The notes below the pieces were generated by a model that was not told the DNA's origin, did not search any database, and was given only the letters and a program-made list of their open reading frames with translations. The translations under genes and the position numbers were made by a program. From Roridomyces roridus (taxonomy: Eukaryota; Basidiomycota; Agaricomycetes; Agaricales; Mycenaceae), in assembly GCA_029378245.1 (NCBI GenBank), contig JARKIF010000014.1, positions 124,001-188,000 of the forward strand: 64,000 bases of DNA, written 5' to 3'. Shown piece by piece: positions 47,929 through 57,257 of this stretch (position 1 is its first letter; each line of letters opens with the position of its first letter).

Positions 47929-48262
47929 GGCCGATAATCGATCCCTTTGTTCGACCTCGTCATGATTGCCTGGCTCCCCTCATTGCCGCCTCGTGTTTCT
48001 CTGGAAAACAAGACATTTCTGCGCGCAAATTATGGATGGACAGCGCGTCTGGTCATCTGTCTGGTGTGACTTCTGCGGTTCGAAAGATGTAGCAAAAACA
48101 GCGGTTTAGACCTCGCGAGTTTTGCGCTGGCCTGATATCCGCCAACAAAGCAAGGTACGGTCATTATAAGAAGAAAGAACGGTTTGTTTTGGCCGCGACT
48201 TGCCACGCGTTTCTCGCTTTCAAGAGCTTACTTCCACGGCCTTTGCAAAACCCGCTTTCAAA
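47929..48262. other. Intergenic region
   Basis: No gene seen. It holds the 3' region of the kinase gene and the promoter of the secreted-protein gene; no clear TATA box or repeat was recognised. Confidence 0.45.
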
Positions 48263-49326
48263 ATGCTCATATTTCTTGGTCTCGTCTTTTTCCTCGCGGT
48301 CTTTCAATCCCAGCCAGTGCAAGGAAACCAACGCGTCCCGATTGCGTCGCGGGCTACCTCCTCTTCCTCCTCGGATTTTGAAGCGACAGGACGGGTGTGA
48401 CAGGTAAGTATTCGGACCGTTCACTTCCTTGAGACTGGCTCCAATCTCAGTTTCCCAGCTTCCGCATCGGTTAGCTCGAGGCCGATGCAGACCCCCAGCG
48501 TCGCGAGGGCCGTGTCGAGCCCATTGTCTGGTCGGATACAGGTCTTTGCTGGCAATGGCAGTTATCTTGGCTATGTGCAGGGCAGGGACTCGCCCTCGAT
48601 GTGCGTGTCGCGTCCTTTTTTTCGTCTCTAAGAATGAACATTAGCTCGATTTAGCTACGGCATCGCTGGCTCCAGTAGTCTGCGCGTACGAGCAACACTC
48701 GGAGGAAACTCGTCGAATTTGCTAATCACTGTGCGTTGGTCGTCCAAAGTTGTCTGCTACTGGACCCAGATAATACTAGAAGCCAACCGTCTCTGGGCCT
48801 CAGTACTTGGGAGCGCTCACTTCCAGCGATCTCCCCCTTGAGCAACTGCCGTGAGTGGCAGGTTCTTATCTTCTTGGCTATTTTTGACAAAGAGATCAGG
48901 AAGGTGGCCTTGGCCAACGTGGATCAAGGTTATTCAGCTGCGGTGCAGAATGCGTGCCTGAACCTGACAATTTCCTCCCAGTGCCCTCCAAATCGCGTTC
49001 TGGTACGATGAACAACAGAGATTTCGTGCAGTCAGCAATTTGGACTATCGATTTGACCACACGGGAGATTGAGCGTGAGTTGATTGCTAGATTCCTTCTG
49101 TACGCCGACGCGTGTTTGCAGCACGATATACCAACCCCGACGGCACCAATTTGCCTCTTCTCACCGCCTTTGACGCCCATGAGAATGAACTCTTCTTTGT
49201 GGGAGACGTCGAGGTTTACAACTCTGAACACGCCGACTTTCCCGTATCAGCGGTGGTCAGTATTTCATTCAAATCGTGCATTCTTTACTCAAGGTCGTTT
49301 AGAAGCTTTACTTGTCTTCAGACTGA
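48263..49326 (+). CDS. Secreted protein of an Agaricomycete family of unknown function
   Basis: The start at 48263 gives a signal peptide (MLIFLGLVFFLAVFQSQPVQ) followed by a Ser-rich linker. Later exons give LSGRIQVFAGNGSYLGYVQ, YGIAGSSSLRVRATLGGNSS, SAIWTIDLTTREIE and a C-terminal YTNPDGTNLPLLTAFDAHEN, VGDVEVYNSEHADFPVSAVK. The sequence GxIxV...LGYV near the start and ESAIW...ITPQW-like segment near the end are the recurrent pattern of a common secreted family in mushroom-forming fungi, for which no function is established. About six introns; exon limits in 48600-49000 are uncertain. The last exon is placed after a TTTAG acceptor near 49300, giving the stop at 49324-49326. Confidence 0.6.
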
Positions 49327-49397
49327 AGGATAGAACCAGTAACTAGATTTTTCGGACTTTGTATATACACGTTCCGGCATCATTCGGATTAAGCCTT

Positions 49398-50999
49398 ATG
49401 CGATCACTTCTTTTCCGTCGGACACTTTCCACTGCAGCGCGTTTTCGCCTTCCCCCTACCATCCGCCAAATACTTTCTTCGTCGCAGGCAGACGAACAAG
49501 TGACAGTCACCGGATGGGTCAAGTCAATCAGGAAGCAAAAAAGAATCGCGTTCGGGGTGCTGAGTGATGGGAGCTCAGCGGTAGGCTTGCAGGCTGTATT
49601 CAACGAACGACTCGGAGAACGCGTCAAGCAGTCAGTCTACGCGTTAATTTTGTCTCCCAACCCATTGAGCCAGTAAGCAGAATCACCAACGGCACCAGCG
49701 TCTGTGTAAAGGGCAGCATTGTCAAGAGCCCAGGGGCAGGGCAGGACAAAGAGCTCCTTGTAGAGGACGTCGAAATTCTTGGCACATGCGACCCCGACGT
49801 GCGTTCTCTGCGCGAAAATCTGTATCTTTTCGTGACTTGATTCTGCAGACATATCCGATTCAAAAGCAGGCGTTGACTCCAGAATATCTTCGCGACAACA
49901 CTCATCTACGTGCTCGCACAGATGCCATTGCCGCGATGGTTCGCCTTCGCGGCCGAATAATGCGTGGTCTGAACCGCTATCTTGAGGTATATCTCATTCT
50001 ACTTCTGCCCTTTCGCACTTCATTTCCTTTTGTAGGATCAAGACTTTGCTTATGCCCATACACCCATCCTAACGAGCAGCGACGCCGAAGGTGGCGGCGA
50101 GGCCTTCGCATTGCATCACTGACGCCCGACCAAGAATTCTTCACACACCCCGCGTATCTAACTGTTTCGCACCAGCTACACCTCGAGGCTCTCAACAGCG
50201 CCTTGTCGCGCGCGTACACCCTCAGTCCATGCTTCCGAGCAGAACGCGGTGTGACGCGTAGACATCTCGCGGAATTTTGGATGCTCGAGGCCGAATGGGG
50301 TGTTGCACCTACCAGCGATCCACACGTGCAAACCGCAGCTCTGTGTGATTTTGTAGAAGGCATGCTGAAAGGCGTAGTGAGCGATACTGCCATTATCGAC
50401 GGAGAGGATGTCGATGTATTGTGGCGCCATCGCGAACACGACTCTGTCCCAGAAGCCGAGAGGGAGAAACGCAGAGATATGATGAAGCGCGCCGTCACCA
50501 GCGACTCTCCATGGCCGAAAATGACATACACCGACGCGATCCGCGAACTACTCAAGGCGGATCGAGAATGGACCTATCCCGTCAGCTGGGGCAGCGCCCT
50601 GCAGAGCGAGCATGAAAAATGGCTCTGCGAGACGCTCAGTCCAGGGACCGCTTTTCGTCACGGACTATCCCGGTCAACATCAAGCCGTTTTATATGCGAG
50701 CCAACCCTGACGCGGCGACGGTGGGGTGCTTCGACCTGCTGATACCTCACGTGGGCGAGCTTGTTGGGGGCAGTGTGAGGGAAGAGCGGATTGACTCGCT
50801 CAAAGATAGTATGCTCAGCAAAGGTATGGATATGGACGATCCCCGTTATCAGTGGTATGGTGACCTGAGACGGTTTGGCGGGGCACCCCATGTGGGATTC
50901 GGGATGGGCTTTGAGCGGTTCGTGAGCTGGGTGGGAGGCATAGAAAATGTACGCGAGTGTATCTCAATGCCTCGATGGGCAGGCCGTATGCTGCTCTAA
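49398..50999 (+). CDS. SLM5: Mitochondrial asparaginyl-tRNA synthetase (Slm5-like), with two one-base insertions
   Basis: A class II aminoacyl-tRNA synthetase charging mitochondrial tRNA-Asn. The start at 49398 gives MRSLLFRRTLSTAARFRLPP, a mitochondrial presequence. The anticodon-binding OB fold shows VTVTGWVKSIRKQKRIAFG. Catalytic motifs: HLRARTDAIAAMVRLRGRIM, motif 2 CFRAERGVTRRHLAEFWMLE, and motif 3 GFGMGFERFVSWVGGIENVR, ending at 50997-50999. Between WLCETL and NIKPFYMRANP the frame breaks twice: one extra A after CTC (near 50637) and one extra G in CCCGG (near 50669); removing each restores VQG...LFVTDYP expected of the family. The duplicate fragment at 55.3 kb lacks the extra A. Either recent damage or assembly error; exons elsewhere are clean. 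Confidence 0.82.
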
Positions 51000-51093
51000 A
51001 ACCACATTAAATTGACTCCACCTCGGTTAGATATACAGATAGCAGTGTAGGAAAACTCCGTAGATAAATACGTTAATGCAAGTTAGATTAGCA

Positions 51094-54000
51094 CTACACA
51101 TTCTGAGCCGCACTCATTTCCACAGGCAACTGGCTGTAGCCATACTCGTCTTGTCGTCTCGGCCGGATCAGATTCTGGACGCTACCCCAGGTGTCCCGCG
51201 CACCGTCCATCAACATTGTGGACCAGCCCGCTCCACTATCAGCGTCCGAGTTAGGCATGACGCTGTCCGCGGGGCGCCTCCACCACCGGAGTGTTAACGA
51301 GCTGGTCACGACACTGACGCTGGAGAACGCCATCGCGGCGCCAGCAAGCATGGGGTGCATGTAGAGCCCAAAGGGAAGTAGCAGGCCCATGGCCAGCGGG
51401 ATTCCCAGTACGTTGTATATGCAGGCCCAGACCAAATTCCGTCGAATGACGGAGAAAATACTCCTGGAGAGATGGAGAGCGGCAACGACATCGAGGAGGT
51501 CACCGCGCATGAGGACAATGTCGGCAGCTTCGATGGCGACTGAAGTTCCGGATGCGAGAGCAATACCGACGGTCGCAGCCACCAGCGCAGGAGAAGTCGT
51601 TGATACCATCACCAACCTGGTAATTTCGAGTCGGCGATCAATATTGATTAGGATGTAATCCACTTACCATTGCAACGCCTTCGCCGTACTTTTCCATCAT
51701 TTCCGCGACCAATGTCGCCTTGCCTTTCGGACTCATTCCAGCCGCGACGTTTCTCCGCCTTGATACCAACCTGCTTGGCGATCGCGAGGGCAGTCGTTTT
51801 CCCATCACCGGTCATCATACTGACTTCGATGCCCATCTTCTGCAAAGCCCGGATCGCATACTTGCTGGAAGCCTTGGGTGCATCAGACATGGAGATTGCG
51901 AGGATGGGGAGAGGTTGCGCGGAGGTCGGTTTGAGCATAGAGACGTAGATGATAGTCCGGCCGAGTGAAGTCTCTTGGTTTTCATACGTCGAGAGCGTCG
52001 AGGGTACATACCCGTCTTCCGACTGGGTGATGAAGCGCGCATTTCCAATGAGGAGCGTGTACTTGGAACCAGCGTGGGTCAGGACCGATTTGACACCGGC
52101 GCCAGTAACGCTCTCAAAGGTCTCTACGGTGGTTTCAGGAACCGCAGGGGCATTCCGAAGAGTGTCCTTTCCATAAGTAGCGACGGCCAGGGCGAGAGGG
52201 TGCTCAGATTTAGCCTCAGCAGCAGTGATCATGGAGATGATAGCAGCGCGACTGGTGACTTCATCAGCACAAACACCGGCCAGTCCATCGTTGGCATAGG
52301 GTTGTTCGGCATGGAATGCCTGAGCGCTCGGAACCCAGTGAACGCCAGTAACGCTCATTTTCCCGACCGTGACTGTACCCGTTTTGTCGACGACCACGCG
52401 GCGAATGCTCTTGCTGGCCTCGAGCGCTCGTCCACCCTTGATGAGAATACCGTTCTTGGCGCCCACTCCAGTCCCAACCATAATGGCAGTCGGCGTGCTG
52501 AGACCGAGTGCGCAAGGGCACGCGACCACGATGACGCTGATGCAAATTTGGACGCAGACGGCAAGCTTATTGGTGCCATGGGCGTGGAACATCTTCGGTA
52601 GGATTTCATCGCTCCCAAAGACAGTGACAAGGAACCACGTCACGAAGGTCAATGCCGCGAGGAAGATGACTGCGGGTACAAAATAACCCGCCACCTTGTC
52701 TGCGAACGCCTGGATCGGAGCCTTGGATGTCTGAGCATCTTCGACAAGTTTGACGATCTGGGAAAGCGCAGTGTCTTTACCAGCACGAGTGACAACCATA
52801 TCAAAGGTGCCGAGACCGTTGACGGTGCCTCCAATAACGCTATCGCCAGCCTGCTTCAAGACCGGAACAGGTTCACCCGTGATGGCACTTTCGTCAACGC
52901 TCGACGAGCCCCGGATGACTGTCCCGTCGGCGGGAATCTTGTCGCCGGGAACCAACTTGAGTGTATCCCCAACCTCGACCAACTCGGTCGCGATTTCCTT
53001 CTCCTGGGTGCATGCTGGGGCGTCGGTGTACATGGTGGCCATCGAGGGCGCAAGGGCCATCAAGTCGGTCAGAGCCGCGCTCGTTTTCCCCTTGGCCTTG
53101 TTTTCCAAAAAGCGACCGAGGGAGATAAACATGAGCAACGTGGAGCTGGTCTCGAAAAAGAGTGTGGGTTGGTAGTCAGGTGTAGAATTGAAGAGGGCGA
53201 GGAAGAGCGTGATTAGTGAGTAAAAGTAGGCCGCCGATGTGCCGAGCATAACGAGGACGTCCATGGTCGCTGAGCGATGCTTCAGAGACTTCCAGGCGCT
53301 GCGGTAAAAGTTGGCGCCGACCCAAAATTGGGCGGGTGTGACCAGCAGCAGGACGAGGAAGTCCCCGAGGTAGATGCTGTTAACCAGACGAGTAGACAGG
53401 ACCCCCCGAACACCGGGTACATGGGGACCGACCATGGAGAGGAAAAAGACGGGGATGGCAAAGGTCATGCTCCACATAAGACGGGAGCGCCATACCAGAA
53501 CCTCTTTCGTACGAGTTAACGATGCAATTTGGGTAGCATCTCCATGGTCCGCGAAGCATGGCATCAAAGCCCATCTCTTCGATGCGGTCGACCATTTCCC
53601 GGGCCCCAATGAGTGCCCGATCAAACTGGACAGTGCACGTCTCGGTCGCGAGAGACACGGCGACACTGTTAATTCCGGGGACAGCGCTGAGCCCAGACTC
53701 GACGGTGGACGTGCACGAGCCACAAGTCATGCCATAGATCCGCAGGGTCACCGTGTCCGTACGCAACACTGGTATCAACGTAGCGTCGAACCCAATATCG
53801 GATATTTCGCTGATGATTTTATCTGCATCCCACGTCTTGGGGTCGTACTCGACGACACCCCGCTCGGCAAGTAGAGCAACCTTGATGGAGTGAATGCCAG
53901 GCTGCTCCCGAAGCATGCCCTCGATTGCCTGGTCACACATTAACACAAAACGGTCAGCCCAGAACACAATAAGACGCACCTCGACGCAGGCTCCGCAGGT

Positions 54001-54156
54001 CATGCCTTCTATGCGAAGGTCGCACTTCTCCGAGGCAGTTTCGCTCTTGTCCATGAGAGCGGGAGATTCGGGATCGGGTGGAAGTGTGACGCCCTTGGAC
54101 CTGAAGGTAGAGCTGAGGGGGGTGCTGGCCCAGAGCTCACTGACCAGTTTGGGCAT
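51094..54156 (-). pseudogene. CCC2: Copper-transporting P1B-ATPase Ccc2-like, copy 1, with three one-base insertions
   Basis: Ccc2/ATP7 pumps copper into the Golgi for secreted oxidases. The start at 54156 ([16 protein letters not shown]) is followed by two heavy-metal domains (GMTCGAC, then GMTCGSC), the TGEPVPV actuator loop, [13 protein letters not shown] (copper site), [10 protein letters not shown] (phosphorylation) and SEHPLALAV (ATP-binding His-Pro). Relative to copy 2 it has single extra bases near 53552 (after DAML), near 51751 (after GIKAE) and near 51596 (inside the GDGINDSP hinge motif, giving GDGINDF), each shifting the frame. The C-terminal end, in contrast, is complete here: [15 protein letters not shown] to [12 protein letters not shown], stop at 51094-51096. 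As sequenced it cannot make a full pump; assembly error is an alternative. Confidence 0.75.
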
Positions 54157-54324
54157 GGTGGTAGAGATATGAAAGGCTTAGAAATGCTAGGTCCTCCGTC
54201 CGGTAATGAGTAATAGCTCCGATGCTATTGAATGGCAGTGAGTGAGAATGGGCAAGGGACAGCGCGCCGGCGCAGCGAAAGTGGTTGGAGAAAGAGGAGG
54301 GACGAAGAGGATCGCCAAAAACAA

Positions 54325-54905
54325 TCCTGTGAGCTCAGGCAAGGTGAGCTTGCGAGCCGCCTGAGTGGAAGACAAGCTAGCCAGACGTTGGCCAGACGGG
54401 CGTAGGATACCGTGACTTGCACCCTTTCCGGGCATATGATAAGATTCTGATTATCACCCGATCATTCTCGTATCTTTCGTCGCTCTCGCCATCGCCCTCG
54501 ATGCCACGTCGACAGTCCTCACCGTCTCATTCATCATCGACACGCGAATTTTCCCCCACCCGTCCCGTCCCTGTTATGTTCTTCTTTACGCTTGGGCTGT
54601 TCTGGGCTTCGTTCGCCGGCCCTTTGCTTTCGCCCTTGTGTACGGATTCGGTCGTCCCACCTCCCTCCTCCGACTCGTTTTGCCAGCTGCTCCTTCGCGT
54701 GGCAAACCCAGTCGCCCGGGACGACCGAACCCCCCGCACACACCACAGACTCTGCGTTCCACATCTACTTTCCCGCTGAAGTTCACCATGCGATTTTCGG
54801 GACTGCTCATATCATTGTTCTCCGTCGAGGACGAATATCTATTTGTATGTTCGTCCCACTTTTGCTTTTCCTTCATTATCCGTCCATAGTCAGTGTCTAG
54901 CTTGT
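54325..54905. other. 581-bp segment present only in duplication unit 1
   Basis: Between AAACAATCCT and TGACAACC, which are adjacent in unit 2 (near 60343-60350), unit 1 holds this extra DNA. It contains a plus-strand frame with a Ser/Pro-rich start (MPRRQSSPSHSSSTRE, from about 54500) and a hydrophobic stretch (MFFFTLGLFWASFAGPLL), but no recognisable family and no clear splice structure. No terminal inverted repeats or target duplication are evident. It may be ancestral DNA lost from unit 2, or an insertion. Confidence 0.5.
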
Positions 54906-54924
54906 TTGACAACCGCTTTCAAGC

Positions 54925-55115
54925 CTTCGCTGCTGAATTACTATACAAACAATAATGGCTCCCTACACTACAAAATATCCGTCGGCAGAAACGATCGAGT
55001 CGACAGAGAAAGCAGGGTCTGGCCCATCCAACAGCTTGACACTGGCCACACCCACTCCGGCGAGGCTTCCCTAGAAGAATGTACTCGGTAGTGGACACGG
55101 ACTGAGAATGGGACA
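54925..55115 (-). pseudogene. Delta-COP 3' fragment (last exon and part of last intron)
   Basis: This matches 60357-60554 at the 3' end of the intact delta-COP gene. Read on the minus strand it still encodes the terminal exon (SLAGVGVASVKLLDGPDPAF ... GYFVV and a stop). Upstream coding parts are absent. It marks the downstream border of duplication unit 1. The plus-strand reading from ATG at 54955 is a shadow. Confidence 0.85.
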
Positions 55116-55127
55116 ACGCAGACCGAT

Positions 55128-57026
55128 GATGAAGCGCGCCGTCACCAGCGACTCCCCATGGCCGAAAATGACATACACCGACGCGATCCGCGAACTACTC
55201 GAGGCGGATCGAGAATGGACCTATCCCGTCAGCTGGGGCAGCGCCCTGCAGAGCGAGCACGAAAAATGACTCTGCGAGACGCTCGTCCAAGGGCTACCCC
55301 GCCAACATTAAACCGTTTTATATGCGAGCCAACCCTGACGCGACGACGGTGGGTTGCTTCGACCTGCTGATACCTCACCGTGGGCGAGCTTGTTGGGGGC
55401 AGTGTGAGGTAGGTAGGTAGGTACTACTACACGGCACGGTCCCCTCAGGAACGCCGGGTTCCGGGAAATAACACGGTACAGCACACACAAACTATACCCC
55501 TGTTCCCGGGCCTCTACTATCTCATCCAGCCGAGCTCACGGTCGCACTCGTCCCCTCGCCGCGGTAGCACTAGATGAAAACAGAGAAGCAGGTTAGCACA
55601 TCAACACGGAATACAGCCTATGAGAAACTTTATTGCCGAAACCTGAAGAACATCATACGCATATTTCGCCACCAGTGCTATCGTCGATCTCGGGTAGATG
55701 ACGGCCTTCAAAAACTCGGTACTCGAAAGCTGGGTCATCTGGTTGCGTAGGTCTGGTATTTCCGAAAAGAGTTGAATGAGGAACTCATCCCGCAGCTTCA
55801 CGACATCTTCCGAAGAGCTGCAGTCGACAAGTGCGTGTTCCGGTGTTTCAACCTCGGTTTTGCAGAACCTACACAACCGATTTTCTCCAGTCACTGCTGG
55901 GTGCGCATGGTCGACATAGCGCAGTACTTCAACGGCTAGCAGGTAGGTGGACAATAGCAACGAGGCGATTGCCTCTCGATGCACTCTTGTCTTAACCATC
56001 GTCAGGTAATGCCGCATACAAGAAGTAACTTGAGCCGGTCGTTTGTCCTTCTGGGGCTCGCGGCGCCCACATAACAGGTAAAGTTTTTCATTTGAGTCAA
56101 TGTCGTTTTGGAGCCATTCCAGCATCAGCTTATGTACCGTTTTCACATAGGCCTCAATCTCAGCGTCTGTAGTTGCGCGAGTGAGGGTGAGCTCGGGACA
56201 CTGGAACGGTAACCTCGTCGCCGCCTTGACTAGATCCGAGGCCCAAGACCTTTTCCCTTTTTCCGCGAGCTCAATGGAGCTATTCAGTGCGGCACGGGCG
56301 TAGTGGTCATTGCTGAGGCTCAGAAGGTAGCGCAAATGGTTGAGGGCGAGGGTTAGTCGACGGACTCGTAAAGGCATTATTCCCGTTTCCGTGAATAAAG
56401 GCGCTATTGACGACCGGCTATGCAGATTGAGCATCCGACGGATGTAACTGACTTGAATCACCGACCGTTGTTTGAGGTGCGCGTCTTCACTGTCCAGCGC
56501 GACTGCGCGACTTCGCAGGCATGGATGAGGTGACGATCAACGCGGGCCATGTACAGCTGCTTCAGCTCTCTCGGGGTCAGCCTTCCGGTCATGTCTTCAA
56601 TGGCAAATATCCGGTGGGCACAAAACTGCGCGGTGCGAGCTTTTTCATGGTAATGTTTCTCCTACATGTTACGTGTCTCCGTTCAAAATGTAACGCCAAC
56701 ATACTTCTCTTGCTCTTTGATAGAGAGATTGTTGCCGCCGAGCGCGAACACCGGGAGTGAAGGGGAATGGGGCCGAAGATGAGTATGATCGTCTTCACCA
56801 AGTTGATCAGGATGAAGGAAGAGCGGATTGACTCGCTCAAAGATAGCATGCTCAGCAAAGGTATGGACATGGACGATCCCCGTTATCAGTGGTATAGTGA
56901 CCTGAGACGGTTTGGCGGGGCACCCCATGTGGCTTTGAGCGGTTCGTGAGCTGGGCTGGGAGAGATAGAAAATGTATGCGAGTGTATCTCAATGCCTAGA
57001 TGGGCGGGCCGCATGCTGCTCTAAAC
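55128..57026 (+). pseudogene. AsnRS 3' pseudogene, split by a LINE
   Basis: Two pieces match the mitochondrial AsnRS gene: 55128-55410 (KRAVTSDSPWPKMTYTDAIR, then a TGG to TGA nonsense change at 55267-55269) and 56818-57026 (ERIDSLKDSMLSKGMDMDDP). The second piece has lost 13 bp at the motif 3 start (GFGMGFER), and other indels occur near 55290 and 55375. No 5' part exists. It is dead but useful: at the place of the first frame break in the parent gene it reads CTCGTCCAAGG without the extra A. Confidence 0.9.
55411..56817 (-). mobile_element. 5'-truncated non-LTR retrotransposon (jockey/Tad-like RT) inserted in the AsnRS pseudogene
   Basis: On the minus strand the coding pieces are LVKTIILIFGPIP near 56800, IKEQEKYVGVTF near 56700, DMTGRLTPRELKQLYMARVD and HLIHACEVAQ near 56590-56490, then an open frame 56461-55601 with RSSIAPLFTETGIMPLRVRR and a C-terminal cysteine motif CRFCKTEVETPEHALVDC. 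This is the end of the reverse transcriptase and the C-terminal domain of fungal LINEs. The RT catalytic half is missing (5' truncation), and frames shift near 56690 and 56470. The 3' end is a short CCTA tetranucleotide array (55411-55427 on the plus strand), not poly-A. No target duplication longer than about 1 bp is visible. Confidence 0.85.
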
Positions 57027-57257
57027 ATTAAATTCACCACTCCAGCTAGATATACAGATAGCAATAACGAAAGTGTAAGGAAAACTCCGAAGATAAATAT
57101 GTTAGATCAGCACTACACATTCTGGCTCGCACTCATTTCCACAGGCAACTGGCTGTAACCATACTCATCTTGCCGTCTCGGCCGGATCAGATTCTGGACG
57201 TTACCCCAGGTGTCCCGCGCACCGTCCATCAACATCGTGGACCAGCCCGCTCCACTA

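Larger units (their letters stand above)
50479..55115. repeat. Head-to-tail tandem duplication, unit 1 (AsnRS 3' end, CCC2, delta-COP 3' end)
   Basis: A 4.6-kb unit repeated directly at 55126-60554. The upstream border lies in the AsnRS gene at GATGAAGCGCGCCGTC, the downstream border in the delta-COP gene at CTGAGAATGGGAC. Unit 1 is followed by about 10 bp of filler (55116-55125) before unit 2. The functional AsnRS lies outside on the left and the functional delta-COP on the right, so the ancestral order was AsnRS - CCC2 - delta-COP. Confidence 0.9.

Noticed and set aside
54955..55080. Short plus-strand frame beginning MAPYTTKYPSAETIE, similar to a stretch at 60395
   Set aside because: Both are the reverse complement of the delta-COP last exon; the repeat is explained by the duplication, and the second copy lacks an ATG.
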